Made by a program: the position numbers and the translations under genes. The notes below the pieces were generated by a model, which worked only from the letters and a program-made list of their open reading frames with translations, had not been told where the DNA came from and ran no database searches. This document shows positions 35,346-48,600 of a stretch of 64,000 nucleotides of DNA, piece after piece; the stretch's first letter is position 1, and each line of letters begins with the position of its first letter. The DNA is from Carnegiea gigantea (lineage: Eukaryota > Streptophyta > Magnoliopsida > Caryophyllales > Cactaceae), in contig JAKOGI010000573.1 in the NCBI GenBank assembly GCA_029747015.1, positions 407,501-471,500 on the forward strand. The letters are read 5' to 3'.

Positions 35346-37079
35346 AATGAGGGCATTCATCATCAAAACAATGCTCTTACTAGCACATCCACCCAAGTTA
35401 CTAGATATTATTGGAGATAAGTGTCATAATGCATTATGAGATACTCATAAGTTATAGGCAAATCGGGCATTGTGCATAGTTTGAACTATTCTATGAATTG
35501 AAATATTAGTCAGGGTGTCTGCTAACAAATGTTAAAATCCACAACTATTTAGAAGCAAACACCTCCCACCTTCTCTTTATGAGGGATTGTCAAAAAGCTC
35601 TATTAGCAACTGGTGCATAGGGCACTTAATTTTGAAATCTTAAAAATGAAAAAAAAAGAAGGGAATGCATTTGAACGTGTAGCTTCGACGGGATGCAATG
35701 AGGTGTTAGAAAATGTTTAAAACATATTTAAATTATAGTATTATATTATATATTACAAATTATATATTATTATTATTATTACATTATTATAGATTACTAA
35801 GCCATCTATAGTGAAGTCCCTTATTTTCCACTGATTCGTAAGGTTCAGAATACATGCAAAGGGTAAGGTAATTCGCACCAAATGGAAATTTTGGCAATTA
35901 TCATATATGATGTATATCGTGCACTTGGCATGGTTGGATATGAACTGTTGATTTTTATAATTATTTATTGAAATTAAAATTGTATTTTTAAAATGGATAA
36001 AAATTGATGAAAATAATTTATGGATGTCATGTTTGTCTCAATTACAATAAAAACTTAAAATAAATAAATTAATTCAAAAGCCCCAACATGAACATTTCCC
36101 TTCGCCCCTTCCATTGTTGCTGGCAGACTACAAGTTCATCAGAGAAATTCTGGCAATCGACGATTCCAGTTAGTCGCAGCAGAGATGGTCCAGGCAGCAT
36201 ATCCAAAGGCTGGAGCTGATGTTGGCTGATCGTCATTGGTGAGCATACGCTCCCCACCCCCCTTGGCGCACGTCCCATGTCCCCTGCTCCCCCCTCCTCC
36301 AACGAATTTGCTCAATGTTTGAAGCTAATAGCCGCCAATTGAATGTCGTACTCTGCCAATCTTTCCTCCATTGGTTCTGTTGCAATGTTTGGGCAAATTC
36401 GTCACCAGTTCGTCGGCTAAAATTCTGCAACTATTATAACTATGCGACAAAGTTTCTTTTTATTGTAATACACTTACTTTCCTTTTTCTATTATCCGCAA
36501 TAATATTACAATTTAAACTGCATATATCCCATCAAAAGGAAAGTTGTTACTTTGGTAAAACCCTTGCTTGTTACGGTTGAGTTCATGGGTTTGCATCTTC
36601 CTATCTCATGTTTTTCATATTTTTGTTTTGCGGCAAGCGAAATTTGTACGGTAAATTTTGATCCCAGCCTTCCAATCAAATATGCGGCTCTCTACCTTCG
36701 GCTTTAGTCCATGCACTAGTATAAATATAAATTTGTTATAAAAATATTATATACAACTTATTAGTTCTTCTAAATTACATATTCGTATCTTTATCACACA
36801 GATTTTTTTTCAGGCAAATACAGCAATCATAATGAATTGGAGACACACAAGATAAGTTGAATCCGCATTATTTATTAATTGTATTTATTTTTTAAGTTAT
36901 AGAACTTTGTTACTATGGTGAAAGTTAATGCCTTTTTATTTTTCTCTCTTGAACTTATTTCACTTTGTATTCCACATTATAATTGGTAAGCTTTAAAGTA
37001 AAAAATATTTTGACTTGTACAAGTTTTATAATTAAAAAAAGGGTTCTGAAACAAAGATTTTATCTGTATGTTTTTGAAA
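35346..37079. other. Intergenic DNA, nothing recognised
   Basis: Contains a short ATT microsatellite (about 35735-35790). A GC-richer patch at about 36090-36330 has overlapping short frames but no recognisable family or splice pattern. Confidence 0.5.
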
Positions 37080-40000
37080 GCTTAGTTAGGCTAATCAAAT
37101 CACCCAAGAGGGGGGTGAATAAGGTGATTAGCAAAAATTGAGAGAATTACAAAAATTAAATGTGAAAATAAAAGTGAGACCAAACGTAATGATATTTTTA
37201 TAATGTTGGCCCTTTCAAATAGGGTTAGTCACCGCCTAAGGCTCTTCTTTTCTTAAGATTTGAACCGCTCCACTTTGTATTCACTTAAGAGGTTACACAC
37301 TTGAGTCTCCAACTCGACAAAGATTTTCTTGAACACTTTCCAGATCAACTACTTGCTCGTGTGAAACTCTCTCTCAATCGACCACTTAAGTAAGTACCTT
37401 AAGTTGAGTTACTCATTAAGTATTCCTAGCTCAATTTTTAACTACCCAGGCAAGTCCTCCCAAACTTGCTTGTTGTAGGATTCTCTTACAAGTAGTTATC
37501 CTCATAGGATGTGTACAAGTAATGATCAAATCAATACGCAAGTTCGAGCTCAAAGTATTATCTCAATTTTTTCTTCCCTTGTATGTGCAAGTGTAGCTTG
37601 TGATTTCTCAATTGCTCTAATGCTTTGGATTTGCTTTAGCTCCTCGTATATATAACCAAAGACGACCAACTAGTTGTTATGTTATAATCTCTTAATCATG
37701 ACAAGTTTTGATTTGCTTGAATAAAATCTTCTATCTTCAAAGCGTTGAACTTCCTTTCAAAGGTTTGGAACCACACTTATTTATCATACAAATAAATCTG
37801 CATCCATTTTCTCATGATGGTAATAATACCACATGTAATACATTCAAAATGATCCTCGATTTGGATTTTAAGTTTCAAATTCAAATTCAAGCTTTATTAA
37901 ACAAGGAATCTTAAAGATTTTATCATCATATCAATTAGTGATTATCACAATATTCTCCTTAATCAATTAAAGGATATTTCATGGACAATCAAATATTTTT
38001 CCAACATCACAAAATCTATATGATGCCCTATCATATACTATCATCAAGTAAACCATACAATGCATTTGGTCGATCAAAATATAGGCTCAATATTATGTCA
38101 TGTCAATTAAGAAAATCCTTGACAAAAATAATCCACATCCACAAATATCACAAGATATTCTTATGAGATTTATCTTGATTATTTCACTATCTAATATTAT
38201 TCCATCAGATAAAATTCATATCATATCCAGCCAAATCAATTAGCCTAACTTATATCCATAATCATATCTCTAATTATACCTTATAAGATATGACATCCAA
38301 ATCATGTCATATAATCTCTGGAATTATGACAACATATAAATCAAGATCATCATGTTGTCATATATTACATTTTCTTTTATGATAACTTCACCAATATCCA
38401 TAATTCCTTATAATCTTCATGATTGCATTCTTCAGTAACACATGTAATTACAAATATGTTATACCATAATACTCATAAGTAGACCCAAAATATGTATATT
38501 AATATTAATAAATTAATATTGAACTGACCATATATATTATATTGTTTGTTATCATCAAAATCAAAAAGCGACTCTTGGAGTCAACAATCTCCCGCTTTTT
38601 GATGTTGACAGATAATTGAAGGCAGGTATAAAACATAATTAGAACACATACCTTCATTTGCATGTATACTTACCATCATCTTCTTCTTCTCCCTCTTTGT
38701 TATCATTAAAAAGGGGTGCAACATATGATATCGTATATTAATAGCATAACTCCGCCTTAGTATAACACTCACAAAAATGATCACAGACTTACGTGTCAAC
38801 AAGTGCAATTATAAAGGTTTACATTACAAAATCAATCACATATATGACTTGTTCATTAAACTTTCTGAAATAGTATTGATGATCATAGGGGATATTATCA
38901 TATATACAAGAATGTCAATTATTCAAAACTCTTTATATCTCCCAATTTTGTAAATAATTTTAGAATATGTATGTGGAATATTGGAACAAGTTAATCAAAC
39001 ATGTTCTCCCCCTTACAAAATCAATTAAAGCATATATTTTCAATGTTTAGGCGTGGGGTCATGTCTTGTGTATTAGCATGAGAAGATTAACTATCACAAT
39101 TATCGCTCAAAAGAGTAAAGATTAGTTTTATATGCCAACAAGTTTGAAGAATAAAAATATCATCAAAATTAATCATATGATTATGGATATCTGAGTTAAT
39201 TAGAGAGATTAGCTGACATAAAAAAGTCTTGACAATTAGAAATCAAATATGTTTCCTTCAGTTTGTGCCACAAAATAATATAAGGTAGTTCATATGATTC
39301 ACACATATTGGTCATGTGAACATCTAAGAATTAAATCAATAGAAATTATAAATACTTAGATGTGCAAAGATAACACGAAAATCATCATAGATGAGTCATA
39401 ATTATTTCATTCCTAATAGTATATGCAATTTCATAGATAAAGGTATAGGATCATGGAGGATGTGAAAATATTAAACATTCGCAACACATGATATTTTCAC
39501 TTTTTAAAAAAGATAATAATTTATGTGCATAAAATTATTCAATCAATGTGTTATGAGATGCGTCATCAATAATTTATGGAGACATTTAGGAAAATATTAT
39601 ATAAAGCCAACATGATGCTCATGCACTCTAACTAAACCTATGTTTCGACCAATGTATTTGTCCAAATTTTAGTGTGAGAATTCATGCAAAAGCGTCAAGT
39701 CGCCAACATCTGAAAATCACAGGCATACAAATGGATGGCATGGTAGATCATGATTTCCTAATTTACATTCATGCTCATATGGAAATATTACTTCCACCAA
39801 AAAAATTAATATTAAATCAAATAGATGTGACTATATTGCATGTAGAAATTCATTCCAAGTCATTGCAACAGAATATTATAAGTTTAAAAAATAAGCATGC
39901 ATTAGTTGCACCAAGAAAATTCAGATACCGATTGAACTTATATCATCCAATAATGATTTGAGACTTACCTATGATTATACCGTATAAGCTTACTGAATAG

Positions 40001-41230
40001 TTCCCCTCACATTTTATAAAAAGGTAGCATGTGAAGAAGAAATTCAAAATGGTTAATAACGATAGACAAATCATTTTATTGACAATAAACCTTATTTGAC
40101 GATTCTTGCGGTTTTCTTTCGATTTGTAATTTATGAAGCATCCTATTGTACATAATTGAAAACATATGTGACCGTTCTATTAGGATGCTTAATCTTACTA
40201 TTTTTAAAAATTTTTCAATAAAATCATTAGTGCTAAGAGAGATGACACCACTTCAATTCATGCAAAAATAAATATCAAATAAATCTTATTAATGTCATAA
40301 AAAAACTCTATAAGACATAGAGTCGTATAGATTATAACATGTCAAGGCCAGACCATCTCTCCCTTGAAAATAACTAAGACTACTCATAGAGATATAATAA
40401 TTATCATAGAGAGTTTTAACAATTTGGAAAACTTAATTTGTCCTTTTCAAAATAAATAAATCCCACAAAATCTTCTATACATATATAATATAAGGTCCAG
40501 GTAAGAATATAATAAAAGTATGGCCATATGCATACTATCATACCAAGATCATATAGTAATTAAACTATCTTTCACATCAAGAAAAGTAATTGATGCTTAC
40601 AAAAAAATTACATATAGGGAATATAGGATAGTTAGAGACAAATCAAGCATGACTTAACTATGCAGATATCTATGCAAATGCAACAATATGAGAAACTTGT
40701 TGTCCTATATCAAAAGGCATAGTTTACACACAAATGACATGATTTTCATATTAGTGCTTAATCAAAGGTAAATTAATTGTGTGAAATTATCAAAATTCTA
40801 ACCATTAAATCTTTCTTAGTTCACATAATAAAGCTTACCAATGAAACATTCAAGTGAGAAACGTATGACAGTAGGATAGATTAACAATATTCTCTCCCAT
40901 AATAAAAATGCATTGTAATCCCAAATTATTTATTGGAAAATAAATTATTACCTTGAGAACTCCAATGGTTGCTGAACATCCAATTTTGAATCGGAAATTA
41001 TACTCATTTGGATGTTAAGTACTCCTGCAAAACAAACTTAAACCTTTCTCAAATCTTTTTTGAAAACTTTGGGTCCATGTTGGTTAGCATCCACAAAATT
41101 TAGAGGTACTGTCACTTTTGGTACTTATATTTATAAAGCATTATGAGCAATTCTTTTAATAGGACAATAAATAGAAACATGACCTATTTTTGTGTAGTAA
41201 TTACAAGTAACAGAGTTGTTGCTTGCACTG
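37080..41230 (-). mobile_element. Degenerate Sirevirus-like Ty1/copia remnant
   Basis: At 38540-38625 the plus strand reads TTGTTATCATCAAAATCAAAA, then GAGTCAACAATCTCCCGCTTTTTGATG. On the minus strand this is the Sirevirus-type signature: CATCAAAAAGCGGGAGAT before an LTR starting TGTTGACTC at 38586. The LTR-like region extends down to about 37080, where AATCACCCAAGAGGGGGGTG occurs, a word common in such elements. A gag zinc knuckle on the same strand lies at 41205-41164. Between 38590 and 41130 the DNA is AT-rich with no polymerase motif. The outer limits are approximate and the family call is tentative. Confidence 0.5.
41164..41205 (-). pseudogene. Copia gag zinc-knuckle fragment
   Basis: The minus strand reads CNYYTKIGHVSIYCPIKR. 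Spacing matches C-x2-C-x4-H-x4-C but the second Cys is Tyr. It is the type found in Sirevirus/Maximus copia gag. The preceding gag part is not adjacent; a candidate lies about 22 kb away at 63240-63831 on the same strand. Confidence 0.65.
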
Positions 41231-41235
41231 GTAAT

Positions 41236-41770
41236 GGGGCGGGTTTAGCCGTAATCTCACTCTTACCCATTTTCAAAATTAATAGCCATATCGATGCCCA
41301 TACCTATATCCATTGGATATTATGAAGTTATACCCATACTCATACCCACTGGGTATAGCGGGTATGTGGGTTTTATTTGAGTAGATATAGATAAAAAAGA
41401 ATTAAAGCCATTTTATACCCATATTTGACATCAAATCGCCAATATGTTACATTAGCACCAAACTTCCGACAACATATCATATTACATCAAATACAAACTT
41501 AAAGTTTGCCAATCAAAGCAATAAATTAGCACTTGAAATTTACAGTTGTAAAAAAAATGTTCCATCGAAGTCTTGAATATCTTACAATTCAAAGCAACTA
41601 GCAAAATATTCAAGTATAAGTAACAAATCAGAACTTTAAACAAACAGGAATGAATTTTATATGGGGCGGGTATTAATAAAACAATTATGGGGCGGGTAAG
41701 ACGTATACCTATACCCATACCCATACCCATATCAATTTTAGCAATACCTAGACCATACCCTATTTTTCCG
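41236..41770. repeat. GGGCGGGT / ACCCAT-rich repeat, possibly hAT-type
   Basis: GGTAATGGGGCGGGTTTAGCC at 41231 and a second ATGGGGCGGGTAAGACG at about 41687 frame a region with repeated TACCCATACCCAT words. This composition is usual for non-autonomous hAT repeats of plants. Ends and target duplication could not be fixed. Confidence 0.4.
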
Positions 41771-42027
41771 GATGAAAGAGACAAAGGTATATCAAGTTTT
41801 GTGTAAACAATAAAAAGACCCCTCAGTTTTCAAAAATACCTGTAGGGTACCTCGACTTTTGAGAAAACCAGCAGAAAAGATCCTATTTACTATTCACCTT
41901 ATTTGCATAAACACCCTAAACTTTTCATATTTACAAATCTACCCTCAATTCTTAAACATTTTCGAAAAATCTAAATTTGTGTTTGTGATAATTTTCTCAC
42001 TAATAGTACTCGAAGCCCTCTTTTAAT

Positions 42028-42041
42028 TGGTATCAGAGTCA
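42028..42041 (+). other. tRNA-Met primer binding site, copy 2
   Basis: TGGTATCAGAGTCA matches the caulimovirid primer site complementary to initiator tRNA-Met at 11 of its first 12 bases. The leader before it (from about 41925) and after it is homologous to the leader of copy 1 on the minus strand. Confidence 0.9.
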
Positions 42042-42107
42042 CATGATCAAAAATAATTAACATAATTAAGCTAATTAAGGATTAATTAAGCTAATTAACT
42101 GTGATCA

Positions 42108-42390
42108 ATGCTAGAATCATCACCAGCTTGTCCTGGACCAAATTATTCACATATTGTTCATTCTTCGGAAGGCCTTTCTCCAAAGTACCTCAATTAAACT
42201 ATATCACTGATCTAGTTTTAGAATTAAAAGCATAATTGCCTAAAATTAAGACTGAAGTGAAGGAGCTTAAGAAGCAAATATCTATAATTCACCTTTCTCT
42301 AGTTAATGAAGTAAGACATAGCGGATAAGTTACTTCCAGTATTAGTACTCTATTTCAGCATAAATATCATTTTTAAAACCAAAACAACAA
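42108..42390 (+). pseudogene. Small 5' viral ORF, copy 2
   Basis: Starts MLESSPACPGPNYSHIVHSS and continues with stops through KIKTEVKELKKQISIIHLSL. Copy 1 has the same frame with different decay. Charged, Leu/Ile-rich middle, possibly coiled coil. Function unknown. Confidence 0.5.
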
Positions 42391-42486
42391 GATTCCATTT
42401 CCTTTGCATGATATAAAAATTCAAAAAAAAAAAAGGAGAAAAATCAAATGAGAAATCGGCAAAAAAAATAGAAAAAGAAGAAGAAG

Positions 42487-43518
42487 ATGGAGTATAAGCA
42501 GTATGCTCTTGACGAACTACAGTATATATTCGGGAAAGAACAAAACCTAGAAGAATTGAAGAAAATCATGAGCACAATTAGCGATAAATATGATGTATTA
42601 TCTGATGATGATGAAGAGACTAATAATATCTTGTTAGAAGAAGTATATTAACACATGAACCTCAATAAACTTCAGGATCTAAATGTATTACCTTTAGAAG
42701 CAATTAGAATAAAATTGGATTAAAAAAATAGTAAAACGACTGTTGAAGATGAGATTAATGAAATTGAAGAAGAACTCGACTTAGGTAAGATAGAGACCAA
42801 TCTACTTAACAATATTGTTCATAAACCTGAAGAATTTGATGAACCTTCTAGGAGAAATACTCATTTTATAAGACTAGTTACATTCCAGCAGGACGAACAA
42901 CCAATTTTTCCTTTAGGTTCATCCCAAAAAAAAACTGCAACCTTTGAAGAAGTTAAACTTACCCCAATTACTAGACTTGGTTCATCTTAAATAGGGATGG
43001 AGCTCGTAATAGAAAAAAAATATTTGAACATTAGAAAAGAGGTATGAATAGTATCTTAAACCAAAAAAACTACATGGACTGCTGCAAATTTTCTAAATTA
43101 TATGGAGTATAGTTTTTCTGCCACTGTAGCTAACCGGTATGATTCATTAAATGAAGATGGTAAAAATATATTAATAATGATGGAAACACCAGCTACAATA
43201 TTTAGAAATCTATGCAAGAAAATCGAAACTGAATTCATTGGAGCGAAACTTGATTCTAAAGAAAAAGTCAGCGAATGGTAAAGAAAGATTAATAATATAG
43301 AATTATGGGATATGAGATATCTAGAAAATTATATTGTTAAATTCAGTTAATATTATTACAAAATTGGGCATAATGAAACCCATCTTAGTATGTTCTATGA
43401 CAAATTATCATATCGTATAAATTCCATAATTAATGAAAAATACATTACATGGCTTGAAAGAACCAATGTCATTGATACCCTTGATTCAGGAATCTCTTAT
43501 TTAAGAAAATGGGTAAAT
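42487..43518 (+). pseudogene. Coat protein, N-terminal and core part, copy 2
   Basis: Acidic N-terminal part (MEYKQYALDELQYIFGKE, later SDDDEETNN and EIEEELD), then the capsid core with NLCKKIETEFIGAKL (about 43210), INNIELWDMRYLENYI and a segment ending at 43518. Several in-frame stops are present (for example at about 42649 and 43280). The CACTA element enters right at 43519, and the same frame resumes after it at 51684 once the target duplication is discounted. Family assignment rests on its position, on the zinc knuckle downstream and on homology to copy 1. Confidence 0.8.
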
Positions 43519-43739
43519 CACTACAAAAAAGGTGCTCATCTCCGACGGAAACAGTGACGTCGTGGGTATCCGTTGGAGGATGTCAGACATTCCGACGGAA
43601 ACACCGTTGGATTCGGACGGAAATTCAAATTTCCGATGGAAGATCCAATGGGAAATTCCGACGGAATCCGATGAAAATTCCGTCAGAATTTCGCAGCCTA
43701 GTTTTCAAAAAATTTTGGATCTAGATTTTAATTGTTCGG

Positions 43740-43895
43740 TGAGCGTTCATTCATTCCATTTCAACCGCGAAAAGAGAGAAAGCGAGTTATCAAAAGAGAG
43801 AGAGGGAGCAGGGAAGAGAGAGAAAGAGAGAGATTTTCATAGTTTCCGGTGGCCGGTGATCGAAAAAAATTGTTGCGGTCACTTATAATTCAATG
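43740..43895 (+). promoter_or_regulatory. Transposase 5' UTR exon with splice donor
   Basis: A GA-rich leader (GAGAGAGAAAGAGAGAGA) follows the subterminal repeats and ends at ATG/GTAAGT (donor GT at 43896). The matching acceptor TTAGATTAGCAG ends at 45662, just before the first transposase ATG (45666). The layout implies an intron of about 1.77 kb in the 5' UTR, as found in other CACTA elements. This is inferred from splice consensus only. Confidence 0.5.
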
Positions 43896-45212
43896 GTAAG
43901 TCATTCGTTTTGAGTTAATTTGCTCTTTGAAATTGAAATTTTAAGTTAATTATTTTTTTGTGGTGGTTGATTTGTTATGAATGGGTTAAAGAGTTGCCGC
44001 CGCCACTGCAGCCCTCGGTAGTCCGCTTAGTTTGTCGGGTATTTAAAGGTTAGTAAAATTGTTGTGTTTTGAAATTATATTAATTTGGTATGTGTTGTTA
44101 ACTTTTGGGAAATTTAATTTTGAAGCATATTTGTATAATTTATTTAATTTTTTTTGTAAAATATGGATGTGAATTATGTTAATTTTTTATTTAATTTGTG
44201 AAGTACATTTATTTGAATAAGTGAAATAAAATATGTTAAGTATGTACACTTATAATAATTATATAATTATTATAAAATGTTGAAGTATGTTAAGCATGTA
44301 TAATGTGTTTTGTTTTAGTGAATAATTTAAGTTTGCTCAGTATGTTTATTTTTTGTTTAATTTGTGCTACATATTAATTTTTTGTAAGTATGTAAAGTAT
44401 ATGTTTTTTTGAGGTATGTTTAATGTTTTGTATGATTTGTTTGATATGTTAAGAATTTTTATTTTATTTTTGTAATTTTAAGGTATGTTAAGTATACATT
44501 AATTTAAGTTTGCTAAGTATGTTAATAGTATTTTGTTATTTTTATTTGGGTTTGTTTATTTGGATGAAGTGTGAAATAAATAGTTTAATTTGTGTTTGAT
44601 ACTTAATTAGGTTTATTGCGACAAATAATAGAGTTATGTTAAATTTTTTTTTTAGCATATATTTTAATTACATTATTATATTTTAGATTTTGTGAAAATA
44701 TATTTAAGAAATTCGGGAATATAAAATGTCAACTAAATATGAATATAAGTTTTTCTACCTGTGTCATTAGTGAATATAAAATTTACACTAAATAATTTAA
44801 TCTTTAATTTAATTTGTAATGTATGTTGATTTGGATAAATGAAATAGTTGTAAGTAGGTAGGCATGTATAATATATGTTTTGTTTTGATAAATGGTTTAA
44901 GTGTGTTAAGTATGTTTATTTTTTGTTCGATTTGTTGTGTATATTAATTTTTGGTAAGTATGTGAAGAATATCCTTTTTTGAGGTATCGTTAATTTTTTT
45001 TTATAATTTGTTTGATTTGTTAAGTATTTTTATTTTATTTTTTGGTTAATAGTATTTTTTTTATTTTGGGTTTGTTTATTTGGATGAAGTGTGAAATAAA
45101 TAGTGTAATTTGTGTTTGATGCTTAACTAGGTTTATTGTGATAATAAAATAGTTCTATCAAATTTATTTTTTGTAATACATTTATATATATGTTTAATTA
45201 CATTGTTGTATG

Positions 45213-45275
<63 letters not shown>

Positions 45276-45662
45276 TTTAATTACATTATTGTTAAATTTA
45301 TTTTTTTGTAATATATATAAATTTATTAGTGTCATTAGTGAATATAAAATTTAGAGTAAATAATTTAATCTTTAATTTAATTTGTAATGTATGTTGATTT
45401 AGATAAATGAAATAGTTGTAAGTAGTTAAACATGTATAATATGTTTCGTTTTGGTAAATGATTTAAGTATGTTAAGTATGTTTATTTGTTGTTTGATTTG
45501 TTGTGTATATATGTTTGATTTGTTAAGTATAATTATTTATGTGCTTCAATATAGACGTTCATTATCGTATTCCAAATATTGAACTGGTTAAATAGATTTC
45601 TAAAAGATATTTATTGAAATTAATTGTAGTGTACATAACAATTAAGGCAATTAGATTAGCAG
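43896..45662 (+). repeat. Probable 5' UTR intron built of about 0.5-kb tandem repeats
   Basis: AT-rich DNA in which long segments recur in direct order. GTGTCATTAGTGAATATAAA occurs at about 44761 and 45326 (period about 565). TGGATGAAGTGTGAAATAAA occurs at 44571 and 45081 (period about 510). Words such as GTTAAGTATGTTTATTTT recur in each unit. An (AT)n tract at about 45215-45273 sits in the second unit and accounts for part of the length difference. Confidence 0.75.
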
Positions 45663-45665
45663 CAT

Positions 45666-48600
45666 ATGGATGGGGCGTTGCATTGTCAATTGATGTATAG
45701 GAGAAGAAATCCTGATGGACATGGGCTTAGAGATGAGTGGTTAATGGGAGTGAATATGTTCGCTCAGTTCGCACGAAATAAGGAGGAGTATAGAACTAAT
45801 AGAGTTTATAGATGTCTACGTGTGAAGTGCTAGAATATGCAGTATTTTACACCTGATGTTGTAAAGTCTCATTTGTATAGAAAGGGGTTTGTGAAGAATT
45901 AGTGATATTCGACAAGTCATGGGGAAGAAGACAAGTCGGAAGTAGGGGGTGCAAGTAGTTCACGTTCTATGAATTTTGATTATGATCACAATAATCATAA
46001 TCATATGGAGAACATGCTTCATGCTGCCTTCCAAGCTAATGAAATGAACAACAGTAGCCATTATGACGTAAATCCTGAGGTATTTTATACTATGCTTAAA
46101 TCCGCCCAAAGACCGTTGTATGAAAGGTGTAACATAACTAAACTAGAAACGTCTGTGAGGCTACTTAGTATTAAATCAGGGCACAACATGTCTCAACATT
46201 GTTTCAACGAAGTTGTTGGCCTGATGAAAGATATATGCCCTCTTAAAAGTGGCATTTCAAAAAATTATCATTAGCAGCTCAGAAAAGTGAGAGATTTAGG
46301 CATGGATGTTCAGGAAATTGATTGTTGTTCGAATGGTTGTATGATTTATTATAAACAAGATGAGGGTTTGTCTACATTCAAATTTTGTGGACATGCAGAC
46401 AATTACCAAAGAACTCTAACCAATGAGGCCATAAGGAGGTTTCATGTGCTAGAATGCACTACCTACCTTTAATCCTAAGATTGCAAAGACTGGTGCCTCA
46501 AAAAGTACTGTCGCCCACATAAGATGGCACCATGAGCACTACCAAGAATTGGGTGTTCTCCGGCATCTATCAGATGGATTAGCGTGGAAGCATTTCAACT
46601 AAAAGTATCCAAATTTTACAGCAGAGCCTCAGAATGTAAGGTTAAGTCTATGTGCTGATAGTTTTACACCATTTTTCATATCTAGAAGATTGTATTCTGT
46701 GTGGCCAATTGTGGTTATACCTTATAACTTACCTCCAGATATGTGTATGGCCATTCCATATATGTTTTTAAGTTGTATTATTCCGAGTCTAACAAATCCG
46801 AAGAACAAAATTGATGTATACTTGGAACCCTTAATTGATGAGTTAAAAATGCTATGGAATGTTGGGGTGGATACTTTTGATGTTTCATGCACGAAAACTT
46901 TTAGATTGCATGCTGCATTAATGTGGATAATTAATGATTTTTTTGACTATGATATGTTGTCCGGTTGGAGTACTCATGGGTTGTTGGCATGTCCAGTTTG
47001 TATGCACCAAAATTGTGCATTCCAGTTACAACATGGTTCGATTGCCATCATCGGTTATTGCCTTGGAATCATTGTTGTAGAGCTAATAAAGTTACTTTTC
47101 GTAAAGAGAAGAGCATACACATTGGCCCTCCTTGAAGGATGTTTGGTGAAATATTGTCTGATGTAGCATCTAAATCGCCTAAAGTGACTACAGAAGTACA
47201 ATTTCAAATTTCCAGATTTTGGAAAAATGAACATAAGTGGACAAAGCAAAGTATATTTTGGGAGTTGCCTTATTGGAAGTATCAACTTCTAAGGCATAAC
47301 CTTGATGTTATGCATATTGAGAAAAATTTCAATGAAGATATTATAAACACAGTGATGGATATTCTGAGAAAAACAAAGGATGATATAAAAGTAAGAATAG
47401 ACATGTCTATTCTGTGCAGTAAGCAAGAGTTGAATTTAGCTACAAGAGGATCCACTGATAGATTGTGTAAGCCGAAAGCCAAGTTTGCACTATCGTTGGC
47501 TCAAAAAAGGGATATTTGCCAATGGTTGTGGGAGGTTCATGTGCCTAAAGGTTGTTATTCTAATGTGGAAATTGGGTTGATCCATCTAACACAAAGTATC
47601 AAAATATGAAAAGTCATGATCATCATGTATTTTTAGAGAATCTTCTTCCAGTAGCTTTTGCTACTCTTCCAGAAGATATTTTGGGACCCTTGGTCGAATT
47701 AAGTCAATTTTTCAGAAACCTATGCTCCAGTGAGTTACATTTAGCATGTTTGAAGAGATGAATAAGAATATTGCTATAATTCTTTGTAAATTGGAGACAG
47801 TTTTTCCTCCTGATTTTTGGAATGTCATGGAACATTTGCTCATTCATTTAGCAAAAGAAACTTTGTTGGGTGGTCCTGTTCAATATCAATGGATGTATCC
47901 TTTTGAGAGGTATTTTGGCTGGTTGAAGCCTACGGCAAGGAACAAAGCTCGTGTAAAGGCATCCATGGTTCAGGCATACTTAACATTTGAGATTAAACAT
48001 TTTGCTGGGTATTATTTTCAGTCAAGCTTGCATTGCCCAAGAATTGGGCATAATGAGGGTATGCGACAATCCGAACTACAAATGTCAGCTCTTTCGGTGT
48101 TCAATCATAAGGGTACTCCATTTGAAAATTGAGAAAAAAGATATCTTACTAAGCCGGAGTACCGTGTCGCTCGCCTTCTCATCTTACTGAATTGTGATAA
48201 AGTGCAACCATATTTGGAGTAAGTTTATCAGTTATTGAAAGTTTTATTTGAATACTTAATAAATAGTTGAGTAATTGAATAATTTGAATCGTGAAATACA
48301 GTTGGTTTAGACATCAATTTCGCGGTCATAATTCAAACACAAGTGATGTGGAAGTTGGCTTGTTTATCGAGGCAAATTTTGCACATTAGTTTGAGTACAA
48401 TGTAAGTAATTTTTCATAATTAATCTTCAATTCCTAAAAAATATTTTGTAACTCTAAAGAGAATTTTCTATTTTTTTCTTCATAGGTCAATTCTTCCCAA
48501 GTGTTTGATGATGAGAGGCAAAATTTTTTGGTGAACTTATCTCATGGACCGATTATGATAGTGGAATGTTTTTTTGGGTATAAAGTTAATGGTTATCGGT

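Noticed and set aside
36069..36430. Overlapping minus-strand frames in a GC-richer patch
   Set aside because: No recognisable domain, no splice pattern, and two frames overlap equally well.
42028..42041. tRNA gene fragment
   Set aside because: The bases are the primer binding site complementary to initiator tRNA-Met and no tRNA cloverleaf surrounds them.
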